Notes: generated by a model not told the origin, from the sequence alone. DNA of 8,908 nt from CAYSYY01 sp964576115 [NCBI: uncultured Gemmatimonadota bacterium] (GCA_964576115.1 CAZNUA010000001.1:190264-199171), one strand, 5' to 3'. Shown: positions 1-5,815, numbered from the stretch's first letter. Translations and numbers: made by a program.

Positions 1-3
1 CGT

Positions 4-369
4 CTAGAAAACGAGCGAGAGCGTGGCGCCCTGAGCCTCGAGCAGGAAGGAGGGCGCGTTCATGACCTCCACCCCGTCGCGCACGTCTTCGGGGGCGATG
101 TCCTTGGCCTCGTAGGCCAGCTCGCAGAGGACGATGCGACCGCCGAGTTCGAGAATGGTGTTGAACATCTCGACCGGGTCGGGCAGTCCCTTGGTGCCCT
201 GCCGCTTCTCCAGTTCGCCCTTGACCAGCGCCGGCGCTCCGGCGGGGCAGAAGAAGATGAGCACCTCGTCATCCAGGCTGAGAGCCGAGGATCCCATGAT
301 CAGGGTGGGAAATAAGCCGCCGGCAGCATCGTTGCAGAAGATCACGGTCTTGCCTGTCTCTTCGCTCAC
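4..369 (-). CDS. DsrE/DsrE2-like small cytoplasmic sulfur-transfer protein
   Basis: A 121-aa soluble protein of the DsrE/DsrF/peroxiredoxin-like fold. The family carries persulfide sulfur on a conserved cysteine and exchanges it with TusA. Visible features are an N-terminal beta strand (KTVIFCNDAAGG, residues 7-18), a second strand ending in FFCPAGAP (39-46), a third strand with Cys82 (RIVLCELAYEA), and a C-terminal strand (ATLSLVF). There are three cysteines: 12, 41 and 82. Cys82 lies where DsrE-type proteins usually carry the reactive Cys, so it is the best candidate for the persulfide site. The start is GTG, supported by AAGGAG eight bases upstream. The gene follows the winged-helix gene by 53 bp, and its TAG stop almost touches the window edge, so the operon may continue. 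With TusA at the other end of the cluster, a sulfur-relay role is likely. The family is fairly sure; the partner and substrate are inferred. Confidence 0.8.
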   Translation of the reverse strand: MSEETGKTVIFCNDAAGGLFPTLIMGSSALSLDDEVLIFFCPAGAPALVKGELEKRQGTKGLPDPVEMFNTILELGGRIVLCELAYEAKDIAPEDVRDGVEVMNAPSFLLEAQGATLSLVF

Positions 370-377
370 AGTCTTTT

Positions 378-383
378 CTCCTT
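378..383 (-). promoter_or_regulatory. Ribosome binding site fixing the GTG start of the DsrE-like gene
   Basis: Read on the minus strand this is AAGGAG, eight bases before the GTG at 367-369. It is a strong Shine-Dalgarno match and supports GTG initiation for the DsrE-like gene. Confidence 0.65.
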
Positions 384-422
384 GATCGGTTTTCGCCCTC
401 TTGTGCGGGGCTCTGAGCCGGT

Positions 423-719
423 CTACTCCGGCAGGGCGTAGAGGTAGTACTCCCCGGAATCGTCCATCCCGGTTTCAACGATGAGATCATACTTCTTCAT
501 GGCAGTGACATGCCAGAGAACCTGGTCGGAGGGCAAGCCGGTTGCGGCCGCCAGTTCGGGAATGCTCTTGGCACCCTCTTTGAGAACTTTTCGCAGCTGC
601 TTGCGCAGCGCGTTCTGTTCCTTGACCAGCACCTGGGTCCGGGCGACCGAGTCGGCGTTCTGTTCCCGCAGGCCGGCCAGGAAGGCCGCGCGCTCCTTGG
701 CGTCTTCCTTCTCACTCAT
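423..719 (-). CDS. Small winged-helix (wHTH-like) protein with N-terminal coiled coil
   Basis: A 98-aa protein. Residues 1-47 are highly charged and probably form a long helix or coiled coil (many K, E, R, Q, with Leu/Val spacing). Residues 49-96 look like a winged helix: helix 2 SIPELAAATG (52-61), recognition helix SDQVLWHVTAMKKYDLI (64-80), then a wing with an aromatic strand (EYYLYALPE). It has no cysteine, so no metal site of its own is likely. The ATG overlaps the stop of the preceding HdrA gene as ATGA, with GAGGTGA seven bases upstream, so it is translationally coupled to the redox genes. It could be an autoregulator of the operon or a structural adaptor in the complex; the tight coupling makes both possible. 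The fold is inferred from sequence pattern only and the exact role is unknown. Confidence 0.75.
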   Translation of the reverse strand: MSEKEDAKERAAFLAGLREQNADSVARTQVLVKEQNALRKQLRKVLKEGAKSIPELAAATGLPSDQVLWHVTAMKKYDLIVETGMDDSGEYYLYALPE

Positions 720-2770
720 GCGCTCACCTCGATTCCGGGCAGATCCTCAACAATGGCATCGATCATGGCCTCGTACTGGTCCAGGCTGAAGCCGAGCAGG
801 TCGATCGCCCGTGTGGGACAGGCACTGACACAGGCGCCGCAGCCCTTGCAGTTGGCCGGGGTGACTTCGGCCCGCTTCACGGTCTGGCCGTCGATCTGGA
901 CGTCGATCAGCGCCAGGGCGTCGTTCACGGGGCAGATTTCGATGCAGGTTCCGGTTCCGTTGCAGCGTTGCATGTCGACCCGGGCCACGAACGGCTCGAG
1001 TTCGACTCCACCCGAACGCAGGAGCACGGCCACCTTGGCGGCTGCGGCCGAGGCTGCCGCCGAACTCTCCTGAACGGTCATCGGCCCCTGGGCGGTCCCG
1101 GCCAGGACGATCCCCGCCACGGCGGTCTCGACCGGCCGCAGCTTGGGATGAACCTCGGCCAGGAAACGATCGCTGCCCGGGGAGACGTTGAAGAGATCGT
1201 GCAGGTCGGCGATCGGGGTCGGCATCATGCCGACCGCCAGGACGACCAGGTCGACCGGGACCTCGATCTCGGTTCCTCCATCGGTGAGATAGTCGTTCAC
1301 CTTCACCACCAGCCCCGATCCCTTGCCGTCCGGATCGGCGCTGACTTCGGGCAGTTCTTCGGCCATATAGCGCAGGAAGAGCACCCCGTTGCGGGCCGCC
1401 CGGGTGTACATATCCTCATGGCCCCGCCCGTACGTGCGGATGTCCTGGTAGACACTGAAAACCCTGGTGTCGGGGAAGCGCTCCCGGATCACGTTGGCCG
1501 TACTCATCACGGCCGAACAGCAGACCCGCGAGCAGTAGTCGTTGACCTCGCCGTCGTCCTGCGGCTCGTTGATCCCCTCGACCTGCCGGCTGCCGACACA
1601 GTGGATCATCGCGATCGAGCGCACCGGTCGTCCGTTCAGTTCCAACCGGCCGCCGGTGGGGCCGTCGGGAGTCAGCATGCGCTCGAGTTGGGGCAAGGTC
1701 ACGACCCCCTCGAGTTCGCCGTAACCGTACTCACCCTTGCGCGGCTCGTAAGGCGTAAAGCCGGTAGCCAGGACTATCGCGCCGGCGACCAGTTCGAACT
1801 CCTCATCGGCCTCGTCGAGCGAAATACCGGTTACCCCTTCGACTTTCAGACACTCACCGCAGCGGGTGCAGTTCTCCCAGTCAATGGCGGGAGTCGCGGG
1901 GTAGCACCCCTCATAGGGCCGGTAGATCGCCTTGCGCTCGGTCAGGTTGTAGTTGAAGGGATCGGGCGCGCTCTCGGGGCAGGCCGCCATGGCTGCCTCC
2001 AGACCGGTGGCATTCTCCGCAACTCCCCGCGACCGGCGTCGCAGCCCGATCTCGAAGTTGCCCACATAGCCCGCCACCGAGGTAACCTCGGTCGAGGTGT
2101 GAACGGTGATCTTCTCCTCGGCCAGCACTTTCTCGATCAGACCGTGCAGTTCCTCGCGGGCATTGGTGTCCCGGGGGAAGATGTGATCGAGCATCGACAA
2201 GCGGCCGCCGAGGAAGGGTGAGCGCTCGATGAGGGTGGCCTCGAGACCGTTGTGAGCCAGTTCGAGGGCGGTGCGCAGTCCGGCCACTCCCCCCCCCACG
2301 ACCAGGGCGTGGCGCTCGGCCGAGAGTTCGATCGATTCGAGCGGCTCGAGACCGCGGGCCTTGGCGATCCCCGCCCGCATCAGGCGAATGGCTTTAAGAG
2401 TCGCTTCTTCGGGATGGTCGTGGTGCACCCAGCTGTCCTGCTCGCGCAGCCCCACGTGGTAAAAGAGATAGGGGTTCAGACCGGCCCGGGTCACCGTGCC
2501 GCGGAAGGTCAGCTCGTGCAGCGAAGGAGCGCAGGCGCCGACGACGACCCGGTTGATGCCCTTCTCACGGATGTCCTCATCGATCATGCCCTGCCCCGGA
2601 TCGGAGCACATGAAGATGTAGGAGCGGGAAACCACCACGTCGGGTTCGTCGGCCAGCGCTTCGGCAACCTTTTCAACATCGACCACATCGCCGATGTTGC
2701 CGCCGCAGGTGCAGACGTAGACGCCGATCCGCGGCTCGTCAGTCTGGGGCTGGGATGTCGGCTCGGTCAT
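716..2770 (-). CDS. hdrA: HdrA-like FAD/iron-sulfur protein, full-length type (684 aa)
   Basis: A flavoprotein of the heterodisulfide reductase subunit A family, which passes electrons between FAD and iron-sulfur clusters in cytoplasmic complexes. Order: the HdrA N-terminal cluster domain (YVCTCGGNI, Cys20/22, with Cys55 and Cys80), an FAD Rossmann motif GGGVAG (159-164), a shortened inserted ferredoxin region (about 247-318), the CVGSR segment (391) with YCSRVCC (412-418), an FAD-closing HPKLRPVET/GTAQGP region, and a C-terminal double-cluster ferredoxin (603-651). Length fits the family (about 650 aa). Oddities: the usual DCxxC after FPT is absent (FPRDTNARE, 198-206). The inserted ferredoxin has only ENCTRCGEC plus a lone CP. 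The first C-terminal motif reads CNGTGTC, with Thr606 in place of a Cys; the second (CKGCGACVSACP) is intact. It overlaps both neighbours by ATGA, and AGGAG stands six bases before its ATG. The family is sure; the electron partners are inferred. Confidence 0.93.
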   Translation of the reverse strand: MTEPTSQPQTDEPRIGVYVCTCGGNIGDVVDVEKVAEALADEPDVVVSRSYIFMCSDPGQGMIDEDIREKGINRVVVGACAPSLHELTFRGTVTRAGLNPYLFYHVGLREQDSWVHHDHPEEATLKAIRLMRAGIAKARGLEPLESIELSAERHALVVGGGVAGLRTALELAHNGLEATLIERSPFLGGRLSMLDHIFPRDTNAREELHGLIEKVLAEEKITVHTSTEVTSVAGYVGNFEIGLRRRSRGVAENATGLEAAMAACPESAPDPFNYNLTERKAIYRPYEGCYPATPAIDWENCTRCGECLKVEGVTGISLDEADEEFELVAGAIVLATGFTPYEPRKGEYGYGELEGVVTLPQLERMLTPDGPTGGRLELNGRPVRSIAMIHCVGSRQVEGINEPQDDGEVNDYCSRVCCSAVMSTANVIRERFPDTRVFSVYQDIRTYGRGHEDMYTRAARNGVLFLRYMAEELPEVSADPDGKGSGLVVKVNDYLTDGGTEIEVPVDLVVLAVGMMPTPIADLHDLFNVSPGSDRFLAEVHPKLRPVETAVAGIVLAGTAQGPMTVQESSAAASAAAAKVAVLLRSGGVELEPFVARVDMQRCNGTGTCIEICPVNDALALIDVQIDGQTVKRAEVTPANCKGCGACVSACPTRAIDLLGFSLDQYEAMIDAIVEDLPGIEVSA

Positions 2771-4134
2771 GACGTGCTCCTCTCAGCGCTGACGGCGGCT
2801 TCCGCCGGTGCTGTAGCGGCCCCTCCGGTTTCGATCCAGGCGGCTGCCGCTCCCGCCGCCGCACTGGCCATGACGATACTGTCGACAATGTCCATCGGGG
2901 CGGTGGCCGTACCGGTCGCGAAGATGCCCGGTTGCTCCGTCAGACAGGGAGAGATACTGAAATCCGGTGTGTCCATGAATCCGTCCAGATCGTCGGCGGA
3001 CACCCCGCAGAGAGTCTCAGCGTTGTAGGAAGGCACCATGCCGACCGAGAGGACGACCAGATCGTGCGTGTCCTCGACCAGACGGTTCTCATCGACCAGT
3101 TCGACCCGCACGACGGGATTCTGATTCTCGTCTTCGGTGATCCGGGCCACCTTGCCCTTGACGAACTCGATCCCCATCGCTTTGGCGTTCTGGTAGAACT
3201 GCTCGTATCCCTTCCCGAAGGTCCGGATATCCATGTAATAAATCTTGATCTCGGCCATCGGTAGCGCGCCAGAGAGCAGCATGGCCTGCTTGATGGCGTA
3301 CATGCAGCAGACCCGGCTGCAGTACTCCACTCCCAGGCTCACATCACGCGATCCGGCGCACTGTATGTACGCAATCGAATCGGGCTGCTTGCCGTCGGAG
3401 GGGCGCAGGACGTGGCCGTAGGGACCGGTCGGCGCCAGCAGGCGCTCCATGGTCAGACCGTCGATGACGTTTAGGATCTCCCCGCCGCCGTATTCGGCCT
3501 TGGCGTCGGTCGGAGTGATTTCGTACCCGGTGGCCAGGACGACGGTCTTGGCCGAGAGTTCGATCTGTTCGGGCTGCTGGGCCAGATCGACCGCCCCGGG
3601 CGGACAGGCCTGCTCGCACTTGCCGCAGAGCAGGCAATGTTCCATCTCGAGCACCGCGATCTGGGGAATGGCCGTAGAGAAAGGTACGTAGACGGCCCGG
3701 TGGGCGGTCAGATTGGAATCGAAATCGTGCGGCAGATCGACGGGACAGACCAGTTCGCACATGCGGCAGCCGGTGCAGGTATCGGGATTCACATAGCGCG
3801 GTTTCTGCAGGATCCCGGCCGTAAAGCCGTCGGCTGTGCGCTGGATCGTCTGCAACTCGCACCAGGTGAACAGAGTGATGTTGGGGTGATGGGCGACGGC
3901 CGCCATCTTCGGGGTGGTGATACAGCTGCAGCAGTCCAGGGTCGGGAAGACCTTGCTGAGCGCGATCATCTTCCCCCCGATGCTGGCTTCTTTCTCCACC
4001 AGAGTGACCGCATAGCCCTGATCGGCCAGGTCGAGTGCCGTCTGCATTCCGGCGATCCCGCCCCCGACGACCAGGGCATCGGTGTCCATGCGTGTGACGT
4101 TCATGTGTGGCACAACCTCCTGGCTGTCGGCCAT
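2767..4134 (-). CDS. HdrA/QmoA-like FAD/iron-sulfur protein, core type (455 aa)
   Basis: A second HdrA-family flavoprotein lacking the N-terminal CxCG domain and the C-terminal ferredoxin of its neighbour. It opens directly with the FAD fold (ALVVGGGIAGMQTA, 20-33), then FPTLDCCSCITTPK (63-76) carrying the family's DCxxC site (Cys68/71, plus an extra Cys69). Two complete 4Fe-4S motifs follow: Cys120/123/126/130 and Cys167/170/173/177. Then come CAGSRD (259) and YCSRVCC (271-277), the FAD-closing GTATAPMD segment, and an Ala-rich tail. Its length is close to QmoA, but QmoA as I know it has a degenerate inserted ferredoxin while this one is intact. It begins 9 bp after the MvhD-like gene. An AGGAGG inside the reading frame, 11 bases before Met11 (4104), makes a 445-aa start possible; the first ATG has only a weaker AGGGGA. 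It probably pairs with the 684-aa HdrA as a heterodimer (inference). Confidence 0.92.
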   Translation of the reverse strand: MADSQEVVPHMNVTRMDTDALVVGGGIAGMQTALDLADQGYAVTLVEKEASIGGKMIALSKVFPTLDCCSCITTPKMAAVAHHPNITLFTWCELQTIQRTADGFTAGILQKPRYVNPDTCTGCRMCELVCPVDLPHDFDSNLTAHRAVYVPFSTAIPQIAVLEMEHCLLCGKCEQACPPGAVDLAQQPEQIELSAKTVVLATGYEITPTDAKAEYGGGEILNVIDGLTMERLLAPTGPYGHVLRPSDGKQPDSIAYIQCAGSRDVSLGVEYCSRVCCMYAIKQAMLLSGALPMAEIKIYYMDIRTFGKGYEQFYQNAKAMGIEFVKGKVARITEDENQNPVVRVELVDENRLVEDTHDLVVLSVGMVPSYNAETLCGVSADDLDGFMDTPDFSISPCLTEQPGIFATGTATAPMDIVDSIVMASAAAGAAAAWIETGGAATAPAEAAVSAERSTS

Positions 4135-4143
4135 GACGGTCCC

Positions 4144-4581
4144 CTACGCAGCCGGCGCCTCGGGCAGGGGTTGCTGGACGGGACCGATCTCATCCAGCAG
4201 TTCTCGCATTTCGCGGACTTCCTTCAGGAACGGCTTGGTGCACACCGTACAGATCGCCGTCAGTCGGAGCCGTCGGGTGTCTATCTCCTTTTCCTTCATG
4301 AGGGGATAGGTCTTGTTTATCAGCTCCGCCGTACGCTCCGCACCCCCCGGGTAGGGGCAGTCCGAGCCGCTGTACATGACGATGATGGCGTCGATGCCGC
4401 GCTCGAAAGCCCGCAGGTAGAAACTCTCGGGGAACATGCAGGGGCAGACCACCGGCAGGACGTAGACGTCGGGGGTGTACTCGGCGTGCAGCTGCCCGAC
4501 CGCGTCGGCTCCGGCGTATCCGCCGGAGAGTGTGGCCAGGATCAGGATTTTCGGTTGCCGCTTTCCGGCACTCTCAGCCAT
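4144..4581 (-). CDS. Variant MvhD/FlpD-family electron-transfer protein (hydrogenase iron-sulfur subunit-like)
   Basis: A 145-aa protein of the MvhD/FlpD family, whose usual role is to carry electrons through an iron-sulfur cluster from a hydrogenase or dehydrogenase to HdrA. Family landmarks seen are YAGADAVGQL (22-31), VVCPCMFP (44-51), the FERGIDAIIV strand (59-68), SGSDCPYPGG (71-80) and EIDTRRLRL (99-107). The cluster site differs from the norm. The family's N-terminal CxxC just before YxGAD is replaced by ATLSGG (16-21). Cys46 and Cys75 are kept, Cys48 is extra, and a new CxxC (Cys111, Cys114) lies near the C-terminus. A cluster could therefore be bound by a different set of residues, or the role could have shifted to thiol or sulfur chemistry. 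GAGG eight bases before the ATG supports the start. It is followed after 9 bp by the 455-aa HdrA. The family is likely; the cluster is unproven. Confidence 0.85.
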   Translation of the reverse strand: MAESAGKRQPKILILATLSGGYAGADAVGQLHAEYTPDVYVLPVVCPCMFPESFYLRAFERGIDAIIVMYSGSDCPYPGGAERTAELINKTYPLMKEKEIDTRRLRLTAICTVCTKPFLKEVREMRELLDEIGPVQQPLPEAPAA

Positions 4582-4616
4582 AGCGCTTCCCTCGGTTCAA
4601 AGCGGTTAATGCGGGC

Positions 4617-4688
4617 CCCGGGCCGCTCCGGCGAGGGAGCGAGGATGCTCCCACCCCCTGTGGCAGGGGGCACCGGAAGCGGCCCGGG
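4617..4688 (-). other. 72-nt inverted-repeat element with predicted three-way-junction fold
   Basis: This lies in the 138-bp gap between tusA and the MvhD-like gene. The outer arms 4617-4631 and 4673-4688 pair over 15 bp with one bulged base. Inside are two perfect hairpins: 4635-4640 with 4647-4652 (6 bp, 6-nt loop) and 4654-4660 with 4664-4670 (7 bp, 3-nt loop). Only six bases stay unpaired at the junction (4632-4634, 4653, 4671-4672). On the minus strand no U-run follows, so it is not a standard intrinsic terminator in the operon's direction; on the plus strand it is followed by TTTT. It may be an attenuator, an RNA processing or stability element that uncouples tusA from the redox genes, or a dispersed REP-like repeat. 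The pairing is read directly from the sequence; the function is unknown. Confidence 0.6.
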
Positions 4689-4719
4689 TTTTGGAAAGGC
4701 AGACGAACCGGGAAGCGCG

Positions 4720-4974
4720 TTACTTGTTACGACGCAGGAAGAGGCGGTCGTACCCTTCAGCCTCCAGGGCTCCCAGGAAGTCATGACCGACCTTGTCGGC
4801 CCACCGCGGGATGTCGTTCTTGGTGTTGGCGTCACCACTCCAGATCTCGAGAACTTCCCCGACCTTGATGGCACCGATGCCCTTCTTGGCTTCGAGCAGG
4901 GGGCCGGGACAGGCGCTGCCTCGGGCGTCGACGACTTTCGCTGCCTGCAGGGTGGTGAGATCCACGTCGGACAT
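4720..4974 (-). CDS. tusA: TusA-family sulfur carrier protein
   Basis: An 84-aa TusA-type protein. The family carries sulfur as a persulfide on the Cys of its CPxP motif and passes it to partners such as DsrE-type proteins. The signature is DARGSACPGPLLEAKK (residues 16-31, active Cys22), followed by the usual strand GEVLEIWSGD (39-48), helix DIPRWADKVGHDF (54-66) and a final strand YDRLFLRR. Length matches TusA (about 80 aa). The ATG at 4972-4974 was chosen because GGAG stands seven bases upstream and the protein then starts where the family does. A longer frame from a GTG at 5062-5064 would add 30 residues that do not look like TusA. It is the first gene of the sulfur/redox cluster and is separated from the next by a structured 138-bp gap. 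The CPGP form is common in TusA proteins near sulfur-oxidation or Hdr genes. The family is sure; its partners are inferred. Confidence 0.92.
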   Translation of the reverse strand: MSDVDLTTLQAAKVVDARGSACPGPLLEAKKGIGAIKVGEVLEIWSGDANTKNDIPRWADKVGHDFLGALEAEGYDRLFLRRNK

Positions 4975-5072
4975 GTTCACGCTCCAGGTTGCATGGGGTC
5001 TCAGCGGCCCGCCCTGGGCGGTACCGCCGGTTGTGACGCTTATACTCATATCATCCCGGAGCACGAAGTAAT
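4975..5072 (-). promoter_or_regulatory. Probable leader of the tusA-hdr operon, with palindrome
   Basis: If transcription starts just downstream of the -10-like element at 5079-5084, tusA has a leader of roughly 100 nt. It holds a perfect 12-bp palindrome at 5017-5028 (GGCGGTACCGCC). One half can instead pair with the adjacent segment near 5011-5020, so two small exclusive hairpins are possible. No known riboswitch is recognised. Confidence 0.3.
4982..4985 (-). promoter_or_regulatory. Ribosome binding site deciding the tusA start
   Basis: On the minus strand this is GGAG, seven bases before the ATG at 4972-4974. The alternative GTG at 5062-5064 has no comparable site. Confidence 0.65.
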
Positions 5073-5112
5073 TAGGATATTGTATCTATATCGCCCCATA
5101 GAAAATATCTAT
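5065..5112 (-). promoter_or_regulatory. AT-rich promoter-like island with two inverted repeats, upstream of tusA
   Basis: A sharply AT-rich stretch in otherwise GC-rich DNA, placed where the promoter of the leftward tusA-hdr operon is expected. Minus-strand TACAAT (5079-5084) matches five of six -10 positions; no good -35 is seen. Two short inverted repeats are present: 5098-5102 with 5108-5112 (5 bp, 5-nt gap) and 5076-5080 with 5088-5092 (5 bp, 7-nt gap). The second encloses the -10-like hexamer and the first lies just upstream, so either could be an operator. The role is inferred from position and composition. Confidence 0.45.
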
Positions 5113-5164
5113 GAGGTCTGCGGCCATCCGGACCCTCATCAGAGAAGGCCGACTCCCCCCGCAG

Positions 5165-5180
5165 CGGGCACAGGTGCCCG
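5165..5180 (-). terminator. Hairpin directly after the barrel-protein stop codon
   Basis: A perfect 7-bp inverted repeat (CGGGCAC / GTGCCCG) with a 2-nt centre abuts the TGA at 5181-5183. No T-run follows on the minus strand, so termination would be weak or need another factor. It may instead protect the 3' end of the mRNA. The 52 bp between this and the AT-rich island show nothing else I can name. Confidence 0.35.
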
Positions 5181-5780
5181 TCAGTAGCGACCGAAGCGCA
5201 GGGTCAGCCCGACCGTATAACCGCTCAGGTCGGCGGCCGCCAGACCGTAGGTCGTCTCGGTCACATCATCGACTCCGATGACGGAGCGGTACCCCGCTCC
5301 GACCGCGACCCGGAAGTGCTGCGTGACGTTCAGGCAGTAATGGGCCGAGGGTTCGAAAACCCAGATGGTATCGTCGTGCTGGTTCTCTTCGAGGTCGGTC
5401 CCGACCTCGTTGAAGTTGATCCCGCCGATTCCGATCAGGGCGTCGATGTACCAGTGGGTCAGCCGGTCGGGATCGTGCAGGTATTCGAGCAGCAAACCGC
5501 CGTACCCGAGCTGCAGCTCATACATCGTTCCGGCTACCTCAACCTCGTGTTCGGTCACCAGGCCCCAGCCCCCGCCGCCGATGGCGATGGTCTTGCCGAT
5601 GACCCAGCCGCCCAGACCGCCCATGAGGAGACCGTCGGAATCCAGAATCTGTGTATACATCAGGTTGGGACCGCCGAACCCGCCGTGTTCGGTACCGCGC
5701 CCCAGCAATGTCTCCTGCGCCCCGGCCGTGACCGGGACAAGCAACGCCACCAGACAGAGAGATGTCATGATCCGCTTCAT
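5181..5780 (-). CDS. Putative outer-membrane beta-barrel protein with signal peptide
   Basis: A 199-aa exported protein with no assigned function. Residues 1-21 form a signal peptide: KR, a hydrophobic stretch (about 6-17), then TAGA before Gln22, which fits signal peptidase I. The mature part is rich in Gly and aromatic residues, with alternating strands such as GGLGGWVIGKTIAIGGGGWGL, typical of small outer-membrane barrels. It ends in a strand closing with FGRY, a terminal aromatic residue as in the barrel-insertion signal. A single Cys lies late in the protein. The start was set at the ATG 5778-5780, since GGAGG stands six bases upstream; a longer open frame reaching 5927 overlaps the transporter gene and lacks a sensible N-terminus. 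The gene sits between the transporter pair and the sulfur operon, and no direct link to either is visible. The barrel is likely; the cargo or ligand is unknown. Confidence 0.8.
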   Translation of the reverse strand: MKRIMTSLCLVALLVPVTAGAQETLLGRGTEHGGFGGPNLMYTQILDSDGLLMGGLGGWVIGKTIAIGGGGWGLVTEHEVEVAGTMYELQLGYGGLLLEYLHDPDRLTHWYIDALIGIGGINFNEVGTDLEENQHDDTIWVFEPSAHYCLNVTQHFRVAVGAGYRSVIGVDDVTETTYGLAAADLSGYTVGLTLRFGRY

Positions 5781-5786
5781 CAGTAA

Positions 5787-5791
5787 CCTCC
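5787..5791 (-). promoter_or_regulatory. Ribosome binding site deciding the barrel-protein start
   Basis: Minus-strand GGAGG, six bases before the ATG at 5778-5780. With the signal peptide that starts there, it rules out the longer 248-residue reading. Confidence 0.7.
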
Positions 5792-5815
5792 GGAAGAGAA
5801 CTGTCAATACATAAA

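Noticed and set aside
409-419. GGCTCTGAGCC mini-palindrome in the gap before the DsrE-like gene
   Set aside because: It has only 4-5 bp and no T-run; too short to call a terminator or operator.
968-2221. A 417-codon plus-strand open frame opposite the long HdrA
   Set aside because: Composition is His/Arg/Asp/Gly-rich without motifs; the minus strand has a full HdrA.
716-4134. Naming the two HdrA genes qmoA and qmoB
   Set aside because: The long protein lacks QmoB's C-terminal MvhD domain (here a separate gene), the short one keeps an intact inserted ferredoxin unlike QmoA, and no qmoC or aprAB is visible.
3637-5187. A 516-codon plus-strand open frame
   Set aside because: It runs antisense across three genes and two intergenic gaps, including the structured element, and shows no recognisable fold or RBS.
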